This document shows, piece by piece, positions 1 through 5,353 of a stretch of DNA of 5,353 bases. Both the position numbers and the translations under genes were made by a program. Source of the stretch: Lachnospiraceae bacterium (GTDB taxonomy: Bacteria > Bacillota > Clostridia > Lachnospirales > Lachnospiraceae); NCBI GenBank assembly GCA_003447895.1, contig DLYC01000296.1:1-5353 (forward strand), read 5' to 3'. The notes under the pieces were generated by a model. It did not search any database and had not been told where the DNA came from. It worked only from the letters and a program-made list of their open reading frames with translations. The first letter of the stretch is position 1; every line of letters starts with the position of its first letter.

Positions 1-756
1 CACCTCGGCACGGGAAACTACAACGACTCCACGGCAAAGCTGTATACCGATGTCGGCCTCATGACCTGCAGCGACCCCATCGGCGCCGACGCGACGGCCG
101 TGTTCAATATGCTCTCGGGCTACTCTGAGCCCCGCTTTTGGAACAAACTGAGCCTTGCGCCCCTGTGGCTCAAGGACCGGTTTCTGTATCTGATCGAAAG
201 GGAAGAGAAGCACGCGCTGAACAAAGAGACAGCGCACATCATCGCCAAGATGAACTCCCTTTGTGATCCCGACATCATCGAGGCGCTCTACAAGGCGAGC
301 GCGGCCGGTGTGAAGATCGAACTGATCGTCAGGGGTATCTGCTGCCTGAGGCCGGGAATTCCCGGTGTCAGTGAAAATATAACGGTCCGGTCGATCGTCG
401 GCAATTTCCTTGAGCACAGCAGGATCTACTACTTCGAAAACGGAGGGACCTCGGAAATCTATGCGGCCAGCGCGGACTGGATGCCCAGAAATCTCGACCG
501 CCGCGTGGAGATCATGTTCCCCCTTCTCGACAGCGGGATCAAAAAGAAGGCGCTCCATATACTGACCCTTGAACTGGAGGACACCGTGAAGGCGCATATC
601 ATGCGAACGGACGGGACCTACGACCATGTGGACAGAAGAAACAAGGAGCTTGTCGACTCCCAGCTTCAGTTCTGCAAAGAGGCGGTAAAAGAGGCGGCCG
701 CTCTGGGCACCGGACGCGACAACCGGACCTTTGTTCCGAGAGTTCCGCAGGAGTAA
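1..756 (+). CDS. ppk1: Polyphosphate kinase 1, C-terminal part (5' end outside window)
   Basis: PPK1 reversibly transfers the gamma-phosphate of ATP onto growing inorganic polyphosphate, via a phosphohistidine intermediate. The reading frame is open from base 1, and 251 residues are visible, beginning HLGTGNYN, the hallmark just after the first catalytic-domain histidine segment of PPK1. Further family signatures follow: NSLCDPDIIEALYKAS, the GICCLRPG block, FLEHSRIYYFENGG and SADWMPRNLDRRVE. The His at visible residue 139 (bases 415-417) lies in the EHxR motif and matches the second essential His of E. coli PPK (His592). The main phosphorylated His (His435 in E. coli) would lie just upstream of the window. 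The C-terminus ends normally, with no truncation. An internal ATG at 61 is not the start, because conserved PPK sequence continues upstream of it. Identification is firm from motif recognition; the operon context upstream is unknown. Confidence 0.96.
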   Translation, partial: HLGTGNYNDSTAKLYTDVGLMTCSDPIGADATAVFNMLSGYSEPRFWNKLSLAPLWLKDRFLYLIEREEKHALNKETAHIIAKMNSLCDPDIIEALYKASAAGVKIELIVRGICCLRPGIPGVSENITVRSIVGNFLEHSRIYYFENGGTSEIYAASADWMPRNLDRRVEIMFPLLDSGIKKKALHILTLELEDTVKAHIMRTDGTYDHVDRRNKELVDSQLQFCKEAVKEAAALGTGRDNRTFVPRVPQE

Positions 757-763
757 AAGGGCA

Positions 764-807
764 TTCTGAAGGGGCCGGTCCCCGTCAGAAAGACGGCAAT
801 ATTTCTT
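764..807 (+). terminator. Possible weak terminator after ppk1
   Basis: Two mutually exclusive hairpins can form here. The first pairs TTCTGA (764-769) with TCAGAA (785-790) and, after an A/G mismatch, GGGG (771-774) with CCCC (780-783). The second pairs CCGTC (782-786) with GACGG (792-796) around a 5-nt loop and is followed by a short T-rich stretch, CAATATTTCTT. The second has the better position for intrinsic termination, but its stem is only 5 bp and the T-tract is interrupted. Its place between the ppk1 stop and the next promoter fits a terminator. Confidence 0.4.
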
Positions 808-834
808 AACATTTAAAGCGCTTTATGGTATTCT
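806..834 (+). promoter_or_regulatory. Sigma-70/SigA-type promoter of the lactonase gene
   Basis: TTAACA (806-811, one mismatch from TTGACA) and TATTCT (829-834, four of six match TATAAT) are separated by exactly 17 bp. A TGG immediately before the -10 box (826-828) fits the extended TGn motif. Transcription would begin near 841, giving a leader of about 60 nt before the ATG at 901. That makes the earlier in-frame ATG at 844 an unlikely start. This is inferred from consensus matching only. Confidence 0.55.
814..825. promoter_or_regulatory. Palindromic operator-like site inside promoter spacer (cre-like)
   Basis: TAAAGCGCTTTA is a perfect 12-bp palindrome with a central CG, lying wholly between the -35 and -10 boxes of the lactonase promoter. 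Counted over 14 bases (813-826), it matches the CcpA catabolite-responsive consensus TGWAARCGYTWNCW at 12 positions; the misses are the G at position 2 and the C at position 13. LacI/GalR-family regulators typically bind such A/T-flanked CG-centred dyads. A protein bound here would occlude RNA polymerase, so repression is the natural expectation. Which regulator binds cannot be read from the sequence. Confidence 0.45.
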
Positions 835-884
835 GAAAGAAATATGGGTACCGGTGCTTTCGATCACAGAAAGCTTCAGGGAAA

Positions 885-893
885 AGGAAGGGG
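885..893 (+). promoter_or_regulatory. Ribosome binding site deciding the lactonase start
   Basis: AGGAAGGGG ends 7 nt before the ATG at 901. The alternative in-frame ATG at 844 has only a weak GAAAG upstream and nearly coincides with the predicted transcription start, so 901 is preferred. Confidence 0.65.
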
Positions 894-900
894 CGCAGTT

Positions 901-2031
901 ATGACACAGGGCTTGGAAATCAAAAAATCACCCGCTAACCGCAAGACCGGCTATGAGTATGAAAAAGGGGCTAAATTTGTCGCGTATGTATCTTCATACA
1001 CGAGAAGTAAGGGCGAGAAATACGGGATCCGTATTTATGACGTCGACATGGAGAACGGCTATCTCTATGAGAAGCAGCAGATCGAGATCTCAAACTCTTC
1101 TTATGTGACGATCTCCCATAACCGGAAATTTCTCTATTCCATCACGGACTTCGGAATTGAGGCGTACAAGATCGTACACGGAGGGAATCTTGAAAAGGTC
1201 AACATGGCTTCGATCAACGGAATGAGAGGCTCCTACCTGTCCACGGATTATGAGGACGAATTTCTCTTCGTCTCCGGCTATCACGACGGAAAGATCACGG
1301 TGCTCCGCCTCAATGAAGACGGCTCCGTGGGAAATATCTGCGATGAACTGTATCTGAAGGGGCTGGGCAGTATTGCGGAACGAAACTTCCGCCCGCATGT
1401 ACAGTGCGTCAAGATGACAAGGGACAATCACTTCCTTCTGGCGGCCGATCTGGGAATGGACCATGTAAACGTGTATTCCCTCAACAGAAAGAACGGCCAT
1501 ATCAAGCAGTGCGCGATCCTTCACTCAGAACTGGAATCCGCCCCGAGGCATCTCAAGTTCTCCAAAGACGGACATTTCCTCTATGTGGTGCACGAGCTTA
1601 AGAATATCATTGATGTCTATTTCTATCACGAAGTAGATGGCGCTCCGGATTTTGAAAAGATCCAGACCGTATCGACGCTGAACGACTATCACGCTACGGG
1701 CTCTGCCGCGAGCGCGCTGAACTTTTCCTCGGACTTCAAGTACCTGGTGAGCTCCAATGCCGGAGATAACTCGGTCGTGATCTTCAGGATCGATCCTGAC
1801 AACGGATATCTCTACAAGATCCTCTGTCTTCCGATCAGCGGAGAGTATCCCAAGGACGCCGCGCTGTTTCCCGACAACCGGCACCTGGTCTCCCTGAACC
1901 ATGAGTCCAATACGATGACATTCTTTAATGTGGATCTCAAGAAGGGACTTCTTGTCATGCACGGCAAGGAGATCAAGGTTGACAAGCCCAACTGCATCAT
2001 CTTCCATAAGCTCACGGGTGAGCAGGAGTGA
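901..2031 (+). CDS. Lactonase-family beta-propeller protein (6-phosphogluconolactonase-like)
   Basis: This 376-residue protein belongs to the seven-bladed beta-propeller lactonase family, whose best-known member, E. coli Pgl, hydrolyses 6-phosphogluconolactone in the oxidative pentose phosphate pathway. Repeated blade signatures of the type 'xFLYxx...xIxVYxxxxxxG' run through the protein. Diagnostic blocks are RPHVQCVKMTRDNHFLLAADLG (about residues 164-185), APRHLKFSKDGHFLYVVHELKN (about 214-235) and YPKDAALFPDNRHLVSLNHESN (about 316-337). There is no signal peptide or membrane segment, so it should be cytoplasmic. It is somewhat longer than E. coli Pgl (331 residues). The penultimate-blade motif, which I recall as A-A/E-D/E-I followed by SNR in many members, reads ASALNF and SNAGDNS here, so the true substrate is uncertain. 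The gene has its own promoter and terminator and appears monocistronic. Family membership is confident; enzyme activity is not. Confidence 0.88.
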   Translation: MTQGLEIKKSPANRKTGYEYEKGAKFVAYVSSYTRSKGEKYGIRIYDVDMENGYLYEKQQIEISNSSYVTISHNRKFLYSITDFGIEAYKIVHGGNLEKVNMASINGMRGSYLSTDYEDEFLFVSGYHDGKITVLRLNEDGSVGNICDELYLKGLGSIAERNFRPHVQCVKMTRDNHFLLAADLGMDHVNVYSLNRKNGHIKQCAILHSELESAPRHLKFSKDGHFLYVVHELKNIIDVYFYHEVDGAPDFEKIQTVSTLNDYHATGSAASALNFSSDFKYLVSSNAGDNSVVIFRIDPDNGYLYKILCLPISGEYPKDAALFPDNRHLVSLNHESNTMTFFNVDLKKGLLVMHGKEIKVDKPNCIIFHKLTGEQE

Positions 2032-2087
2032 CGGGGAGGCCGGATCCGGAATACCGGCTGACGGACAGATAAGGAAAAGGTGATTTC

Positions 2088-2118
2088 GCGGCGCCGGTAT
2101 CGGCGCCGCTCATTATTT
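2088..2118 (+). terminator. Intrinsic terminator after the lactonase gene
   Basis: A perfect 9-bp GC-rich stem, GCGGCGCCG (2088-2096) with CGGCGCCGC (2101-2109), encloses a GTAT tetraloop. It is followed by the T-rich but interrupted TCATTATTT. It sits 56 nt after the lactonase stop and 44 nt before the tgt start. The imperfect T-tract may allow read-through into tgt, for which no clear separate promoter is visible. Confidence 0.72.
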
Positions 2119-2152
2119 GACAAACTTTAGGAAAACAACGAGGAAAAATGCG

Positions 2153-3301
2153 ATGGCGAAAATGAAATATCAGGTGATCAGACAGGAGGGAAGGGCCAAG
2201 CGCGCCACAATGGACACGGTGCACGGAAGGATCGAGACGCCCGTCTTTATGAACGTCGCCACGGCAGGCGCCATCAAGGGCGGCCTCTCGGCGGATGATC
2301 TCAGAAGCATCGATACGCAGGTGGCCCTCTGCAACACCTATCACCTGCATGTAAGGCCCGGCGATGAAACGGTTTATAAACTGGGCGGCCTGCATCAGTT
2401 TATGCGCTGGGATAAGCCGATCCTGACCGATTCCGGCGGGTTTCAGGTCTTTTCTCTGGCGGATTTAAGAAAGATCAAAGAGGAGGGCGTACAGTTCCAC
2501 TCCCATATAGACGGCGCCCGCATCTTCATGGGCCCCGAGGAGAGCATGCGGATCCAGTCGCATCTGGCCTCCACCATCGCCATGGCATTCGATGAGTGCC
2601 CGCCAAGCCACGCGGACAGGGAGTACGTGGAAAAGTCCGTCGCGCGGACCACAAGATGGCTGGACCGCTGTCAAAAGGAGATGAAGAGGCTGAACAGCCT
2701 TGAGGAGACAATCAACAGGGACCAGCTTCTCTTTGGGATCAACCAGGGAGCCGTTTATCCGGATATCAGGATCGAACACGCCCGGCAGATCACGGAAATG
2801 GAACTGGACGGCTACGCCGTGGGCGGACTGGCAGTCGGTGAGACGCATGAAGAGATGTATGAGATCCTCGACGCCGTGGTTCCCCACCTTCCAAAGGACA
2901 AGCCCACATATCTGATGGGAGTCGGCACTCCGCAGAATATACTCGAAGGCGTGGCAAGAGGCATTGATTTCTTTGACTGCGTATACCCGAGCAGAAACGG
3001 AAGGCACGGAAATCTCTACACCGGGAAGGGAACCGTCAGGATCAACAACGCCAGGTACGCGCTGGACCCAAGGCCCATCGAAGAGGGGTGCGGCTGCCCT
3101 GTCTGCCGGGGAGGCTACTCGAGAGCCTATATCAGGCACCTTGTAAAGGCCCAGGAGACGCTGGGGCTTCGCATGTGCGTCATGCACAATCTGTATTTTT
3201 ACAATAACCTGATGACACAGATCCGGAAAGCCCTGGACGAGGGGCGCTTTGACTCCTTCAGGAGGGAGATGCTGGACAGGCTCTCGGGAGACGGGGACTG
3301 A
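2153..3301 (+). CDS. tgt: tRNA-guanine transglycosylase (queuine tRNA-ribosyltransferase)
   Basis: Tgt exchanges guanine-34 in the anticodon of GUN tRNAs (Asp, Asn, His, Tyr) for the queuosine precursor preQ1 in the cytoplasm. The 382-residue length is typical for bacteria. Visible signatures are LTDSGGFQVFSL with the active-site Asp at residue 93, MAFDECPP with the base-recognition Asp at 147, and YAVGGLAVGE. DCVYPSRNGRHG carries the nucleophilic Asp at 275 (Asp280 in Zymomonas mobilis). The zinc site is CxCxxC at residues 313, 315 and 318 plus His345 in the MHNL block. The start at 2153 is chosen because GAGG (2140-2143) lies 9 nt upstream and the protein then begins at the normal family position. 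A TTG at 2117 in frame would overlap the upstream terminator's T-tract and has no ribosome site. All catalytic and zinc residues are present, so the enzyme should be active. yajC follows after 172 bp; queA is not adjacent. Confidence 0.97.
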   Translation: MAKMKYQVIRQEGRAKRATMDTVHGRIETPVFMNVATAGAIKGGLSADDLRSIDTQVALCNTYHLHVRPGDETVYKLGGLHQFMRWDKPILTDSGGFQVFSLADLRKIKEEGVQFHSHIDGARIFMGPEESMRIQSHLASTIAMAFDECPPSHADREYVEKSVARTTRWLDRCQKEMKRLNSLEETINRDQLLFGINQGAVYPDIRIEHARQITEMELDGYAVGGLAVGETHEEMYEILDAVVPHLPKDKPTYLMGVGTPQNILEGVARGIDFFDCVYPSRNGRHGNLYTGKGTVRINNARYALDPRPIEEGCGCPVCRGGYSRAYIRHLVKAQETLGLRMCVMHNLYFYNNLMTQIRKALDEGRFDSFRREMLDRLSGDGD

Positions 3302-3305
3302 ATCG

Positions 3306-3320
3306 CCGCCGTCAAGGCGG
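3306..3320 (+). other. Small hairpin after tgt, weak terminator candidate
   Basis: CCGCC (3306-3310) and GGCGG (3316-3320) pair around a GTCAA loop a few bases after the tgt stop. The following AAATTATGG is not a T-tract, so termination would be inefficient. The same 5-bp stem recurs at 3441-3455. Confidence 0.25.
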
Positions 3321-3390
3321 AAATTATGGAAAATGTCGGATTTTGGCCTGAATTTGCGATGAATTTGTACTTTCCCGCGCTAAAATTGGA

Positions 3391-3420
3391 TTGAAAAACC
3401 AATGATACTTGTTGTATCAT
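3391..3420 (+). promoter_or_regulatory. Probable yajC promoter
   Basis: TTGAAA (3391-3396) and TATCAT (3415-3420, five of six match TATAAT) are spaced by 18 bp. Transcription would start around 3427, leaving a leader of about 47 nt before the yajC ATG. The surrounding sequence is markedly more A/T-rich than the flanking genes, as expected for a promoter region. Confidence 0.55.
3402..3420. repeat. 7-bp inverted repeat overlapping the yajC -10 box
   Basis: ATGATAC (3402-3408) and GTATCAT (3414-3420) form a perfect inverted repeat with a 5-bp TTGTT spacer. The right arm contains the whole predicted -10 hexamer. The arrangement fits an operator for a dimeric repressor. The A/T-rich arms and lack of a following T-run argue against an intrinsic terminator. 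No specific regulator can be named. Confidence 0.45.
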
Positions 3421-3440
3421 ATGTGATAACTGATTTAAAG

Positions 3441-3455
3441 CCGCCGAAAGGGCGG
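3441..3455 (+). other. Leader hairpin just upstream of the yajC ribosome site
   Basis: CCGCC (3441-3445) pairs with GGCGG (3451-3455) around a GAAAG loop, ending 4 nt before the GGAGG at 3460-3464. It could stabilise the 5' end of the message or modulate ribosome access. Only the pairing potential is seen; function is inferred. Confidence 0.3.
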
Positions 3456-3473
3456 GATTGGAGGTTTCATACT

Positions 3474-3797
3474 ATGAATGGTAATATGTTGACCGCGGCG
3501 AGCGGAACGTTGTTCACTCTGCTCTATGTCGTAGTGATCGTAGGCTTCTTCTATTTCTTCCTGATCAGACCTCAGAGAAAGGAACAGAAGGAAAAGCAGA
3601 ATATGCTCAGTTCTCTCGCAGTCGGAGACAGCGTGCTCACTACAGCAGGTTTCTATGGTGTTGTCATCGATATGACTGAGGATACAGTCATTGTTGAATT
3701 CGGCAACAACAAGAACTGCCGGATTCCTATGCAGAAGGCGGCTATTGTACAGATCGAGAAGCCTGAGGACGCGCTTGAAGCGGCAAATGACAAATAA
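3474..3797 (+). CDS. yajC: Preprotein translocase accessory subunit YajC
   Basis: YajC is a small inner-membrane protein that associates with SecDF-YidC at the SecYEG translocon and assists protein export and membrane insertion. The 107-residue product has a short N-terminal stretch, then a single hydrophobic helix (about residues 13-31, LFTLLYVVVIVGFFYFFLI). The family-defining RPQRKEQKEK follows at 32-41, and then a cytoplasmic domain with GDSVLTTAGFYGVV (51-64) and a beta-rich segment. The ATG at 3474 is chosen because GGAGG (3460-3464) lies 9 nt upstream. An earlier in-frame ATG at 3402 falls inside the promoter and would add 24 unrelated residues. Unlike the common tgt-yajC-secD-secF order, yajC is followed at once by a strong terminator and then leuB, so it is probably transcribed alone or as the tail of a tgt transcript. 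Confidence 0.95.
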   Translation: MNGNMLTAASGTLFTLLYVVVIVGFFYFFLIRPQRKEQKEKQNMLSSLAVGDSVLTTAGFYGVVIDMTEDTVIVEFGNNKNCRIPMQKAAIVQIEKPEDALEAANDK

Positions 3798-3811
3798 TAG
3801 ATGCTAAGTCT

Positions 3812-3844
3812 GGAGGCATGTGCAGGGCACATGCCTTCTCTTTG
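3812..3844 (+). terminator. Strong intrinsic terminator after yajC
   Basis: A 12-bp stem (3812-3823 with 3827-3838, including one G-T pair) has the core GGCATGTGC / GCACATGCC and a 3-nt AGG loop. It is followed by TCTTT, and begins 14 nt after the yajC stop. It clearly separates yajC from the leucine genes. Confidence 0.85.
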
Positions 3845-3921
3845 ATATAAACGGAATGAAGAATGTGATTCAAATAACTCATCATTAAGATTAATTTTAT
3901 TCATCGATAACAGAACCGATC

Positions 3922-3928
3922 GGAGGTG
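3922..3928 (+). promoter_or_regulatory. Ribosome binding site supporting a GTG start for leuB
   Basis: GGAGGTG is a near-perfect Shine-Dalgarno sequence. Its GGAGG core ends 7 nt before the GTG at 3934. No nearby in-frame ATG competes, and the protein from GTG begins exactly at the first beta strand (NKKIAVIAGDGIGPE). The 8-bp palindrome CCGATCGG (3916-3923) overlaps its first bases. Confidence 0.8.
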
Positions 3929-3933
3929 CAATT

Positions 3934-5028
3934 GTGAACAAAAAGATAGCAGTGATCGCAGGTGACGGGATCGGTCCCGAGATTGTCGCACAGGCGCGGA
4001 AGGTCCTGGATCAGGTCTGTGAGAAATACGGGCACTCCTTCACTTACACGGATGTCCTGATGGGCGGATGCTCGATCGACGCAAACGGCGTGCCGCTCAC
4101 GGACGAGACGATTGAGATCTGCAAAAACAGCGACGCCGTTCTGATGGGTTCCATAGGCGGAGACGCAGCCACTTCTCCCTGGTACAAACTGGCGCCTGAG
4201 CTTCGCCCCGAAGCCGGCCTCTTAAAGCTCCGCAAATCCCTGAATCTTTACTGCAATTTAAGGCCCGCTTTTCTCTTTAAGGAACTGGCGGATTCCTGCC
4301 CGCTGGCGGCGAAGGAGGGCGGAAGGAATTTCGACCTCGTGATCTGCAGGGAGCTTACCGGCGGCCTGTATTTTGGCGACCGGTATACAAGAGAAGAAAA
4401 CGGCGTCGTCACAGCGGTGGACACAGCGGTCTACAATGAGAACGAGATCCGAAGGATCGCGGTGAAGGCCTTCGAGATCGCCATGAAGCGCGGGAAGAGG
4501 GTGACAAGCGTCGATAAAGCGAATGTACTCGACACTTCCAGACTCTGGAGAAAAGTTGTGGCGGAAGTCGCGAAGGACTATCCGGAAGTGACACTCTCCA
4601 ACATGCTGGTCGACAACTGCGCGATGCAGCTCGTCAAGGATCCGGAGCAGTTCGATGTGATCGTCACAGGCAACATGTTCGGCGATATCCTCTCTGATGA
4701 GGCGAGCATGATCACAGGGTCCATCGGAATGCTGTCATCGGCATCTCTAAGCGACGGAAGTTTCGGACTTTATGAGCCCAGCCACGGCAGCGCGCCGGAC
4801 ATCGCCGGACTCGGAATTGCAAATCCCATCGCGACGATCCTCTCGGCAGCGATGATGCTCCGGTACAGCTTCGGAATGCTCGAAGAGGCGGACGCTGTGG
4901 AGAACGCAGTGAAAAAGACACTGGAAGACGGCTTCAGAAGCGCGGATCTTATGCCGCGGGAAGGTGCGGACGGACTCGTCAGCCAGACCTGCGACGAGCT
5001 CGGCGACAGGATCTGCGAGAGGATCTGA
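3934..5028 (+). CDS. leuB: 3-isopropylmalate dehydrogenase
   Basis: LeuB oxidatively decarboxylates (2R,3S)-3-isopropylmalate to 4-methyl-2-oxopentanoate with NAD+, the third dedicated step of leucine biosynthesis, as a cytoplasmic homodimer. The 364-residue length is normal. The sequence shows GDGIGPE (11-16) and the substrate-binding arginines in LKLRKSLNLYCNLRP (Arg100, Arg110). RELTGGLYFG carries Arg139 and Tyr146; it is the signature that separates LeuB from isocitrate and tartrate dehydrogenases. Lys195 lies in SVDKANVL, the metal-binding aspartates are 227, 251 and 255 (NMFGDILSDE), and the NAD-binding loop is EPSHGSAPDIAGLGIANP (281-298). Asp289 of that loop fits NAD rather than NADP. 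All key residues are present. It starts at GTG. ilvD follows after 75 bp without a terminator, so the two are probably co-transcribed. I see no T-box, leader peptide or clear promoter in the short upstream gap. Confidence 0.97.
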   Translation: MNKKIAVIAGDGIGPEIVAQARKVLDQVCEKYGHSFTYTDVLMGGCSIDANGVPLTDETIEICKNSDAVLMGSIGGDAATSPWYKLAPELRPEAGLLKLRKSLNLYCNLRPAFLFKELADSCPLAAKEGGRNFDLVICRELTGGLYFGDRYTREENGVVTAVDTAVYNENEIRRIAVKAFEIAMKRGKRVTSVDKANVLDTSRLWRKVVAEVAKDYPEVTLSNMLVDNCAMQLVKDPEQFDVIVTGNMFGDILSDEASMITGSIGMLSSASLSDGSFGLYEPSHGSAPDIAGLGIANPIATILSAAMMLRYSFGMLEEADAVENAVKKTLEDGFRSADLMPREGADGLVSQTCDELGDRICERI

Positions 5029-5103
5029 CGGGGCAGATAAAGGCAAAGGCCCGCATATCAACAGTTCATTATTAGATTTTTAATAAAAGGAGAGTAACCG
5101 AAA

Positions 5104-5353
5104 ATGAAAAGTGACAGTGTTAAGAATGGTGTTTCTCAGGCTCCCCACAGAAGTCTCTTCAACGCTCTCGGCTATACGGAGGAAGAGAGAAGACGCCCGA
5201 TGATCGGTATTGTCAGCTCCTACAATGAGATCGTTCCCGGCCATATGAACCTGGACAAGATCACAGAGGCCGTCAAGCTCGGCGTAGCAATGGCAGGCGG
5301 AATGCCCGTTGTCTTCCCTGCGATCGCTGTCTGCGACGGAATTGCCATGGGCC
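5104..5353 (+). CDS. ilvD: Dihydroxy-acid dehydratase, N-terminal part (3' end outside window)
   Basis: IlvD is an iron-sulfur enzyme that dehydrates 2,3-dihydroxy-isovalerate and 2,3-dihydroxy-3-methylvalerate to the 2-keto acids preceding valine (and leucine) and isoleucine. The visible 83 residues show [13 protein letters not shown] (10-22), then [22 protein letters not shown] (about 33-54) and [13 protein letters not shown] at the cut end, all characteristic of the IlvD/Edd family. [13 protein letters not shown] favours IlvD over phosphogluconate dehydratase. The position where [2Fe-2S]-type dehydratases carry their first cluster Cys (NExxPC) is Gly here, as in the E. coli enzyme. The ATG at 5104 follows AAAGGAGAG (5086-5094) with usual spacing. 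Lying directly behind leuB, it is the next gene of a branched-chain amino-acid operon. The rest of the gene is not in the window. Confidence 0.95.
   Translation, partial: MKSDSVKNGVSQAPHRSLFNALGYTEEERRRPMIGIVSSYNEIVPGHMNLDKITEAVKLGVAMAGGMPVVFPAIAVCDGIAMG

Noticed and set aside
844..900. In-frame ATG 57 bases upstream of the chosen lactonase start.
   Set aside because: It nearly coincides with the predicted transcription start and lacks a good ribosome site, while the ATG at 901 has a strong one. The extra 19 residues do not look like part of the propeller.
2117..2152. TTGACA at 2117-2122 as a -35 box for tgt, and the in-frame TTG there as a tgt start.
   Set aside because: No acceptable -10 hexamer lies 16-18 bp downstream (the sequence is a purine-rich ribosome-site region), and transcription would begin at or beyond the ribosome site. 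The TTG has no ribosome site and would add 12 residues not typical of Tgt.
2032..2152. preQ1 riboswitch upstream of tgt.
   Set aside because: The only strong structure is the GC hairpin terminator at 2088-2109. I see no pseudoknot-type A-rich tail pairing with its loop that would fit a preQ1 aptamer.
2465..3187. A 240-codon open frame on the minus strand, antisense to tgt.
   Set aside because: It lies entirely inside a fully conserved tgt, its product resembles nothing I know, and it follows from the codon bias of the sense gene. The same holds for the minus-strand frames within the lactonase gene (1090-1524, 1525-2007) and leuB (4747-5061).
3856..3888. A 10-codon ORF (MKNVIQITHH) upstream of leuB, considered as an attenuation leader peptide.
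   Set aside because: It has no leucine codons, a poor ribosome site, and no terminator/antiterminator pair between it and leuB.
3845..3933. Search for a T-box riboswitch or clear promoter upstream of leuB.
   Set aside because: The gap is under 100 nt, and I see no T-box sequence or specifier stem. Candidate boxes such as TTGATA (3842-3847) lack a matching -10 at proper spacing, so nothing is called.
5069..5086. TTATTA / TAATAA hairpin between leuB and ilvD as a terminator.
   Set aside because: The 6-bp stem is all A/T with a T-rich loop and no T-tract after it, so it would not terminate. The two genes are more likely co-transcribed.

Overview
The window is an ordinary chromosomal stretch of a bacterium with roughly balanced base composition. 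It most likely comes from the Clostridia, and Lachnospiraceae is my best guess. The reasons are strong GGAGG-type ribosome sites, the style of the lactonase and Tgt proteins, and a leuB-ilvD pair of the kind I associate with that family. This assignment is inference from protein resemblance, not from any search. All genes read on the + strand, and I see no mobile element, tRNA, rRNA, CRISPR array or phage gene.

Layout: (1) 1-756 is the C-terminal part of polyphosphate kinase (ppk1), cut by the window start, followed by weak terminator-like hairpins. (2) A promoter at about 806-834, with a 12-bp palindrome between its -35 and -10 boxes, leads to a beta-propeller lactonase-family protein (901-2031), which ends at a 9-bp GC hairpin terminator. 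(3) tgt, the tRNA-guanine transglycosylase of queuosine synthesis (2153-3301). (4) A 172-bp gap with a probable promoter overlapped by a 7-bp inverted repeat, then yajC (3474-3797), a small membrane partner of the Sec translocon, closed by a strong terminator. (5) leuB (3934-5028, GTG start) followed by the start of ilvD (5104 to the window end), a branched-chain amino-acid biosynthesis operon.

The groups are functionally separate: phosphate storage, a possible sugar-lactone enzyme, tRNA modification plus secretion, and Leu/Ile/Val synthesis. The tgt-yajC neighbourhood is a common bacterial arrangement, but here neither queA upstream nor secD/secF downstream is present. leuB makes the NAD-dependent step of leucine synthesis and ilvD supplies the 2-keto acids feeding valine, leucine and isoleucine.

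I found no convincing undescribed system. What merits a second look is regulatory (the two operator-like dyads at the lactonase and yajC promoters) and enzymological (a lactonase-family protein that appears to lack some motifs typical of the family).
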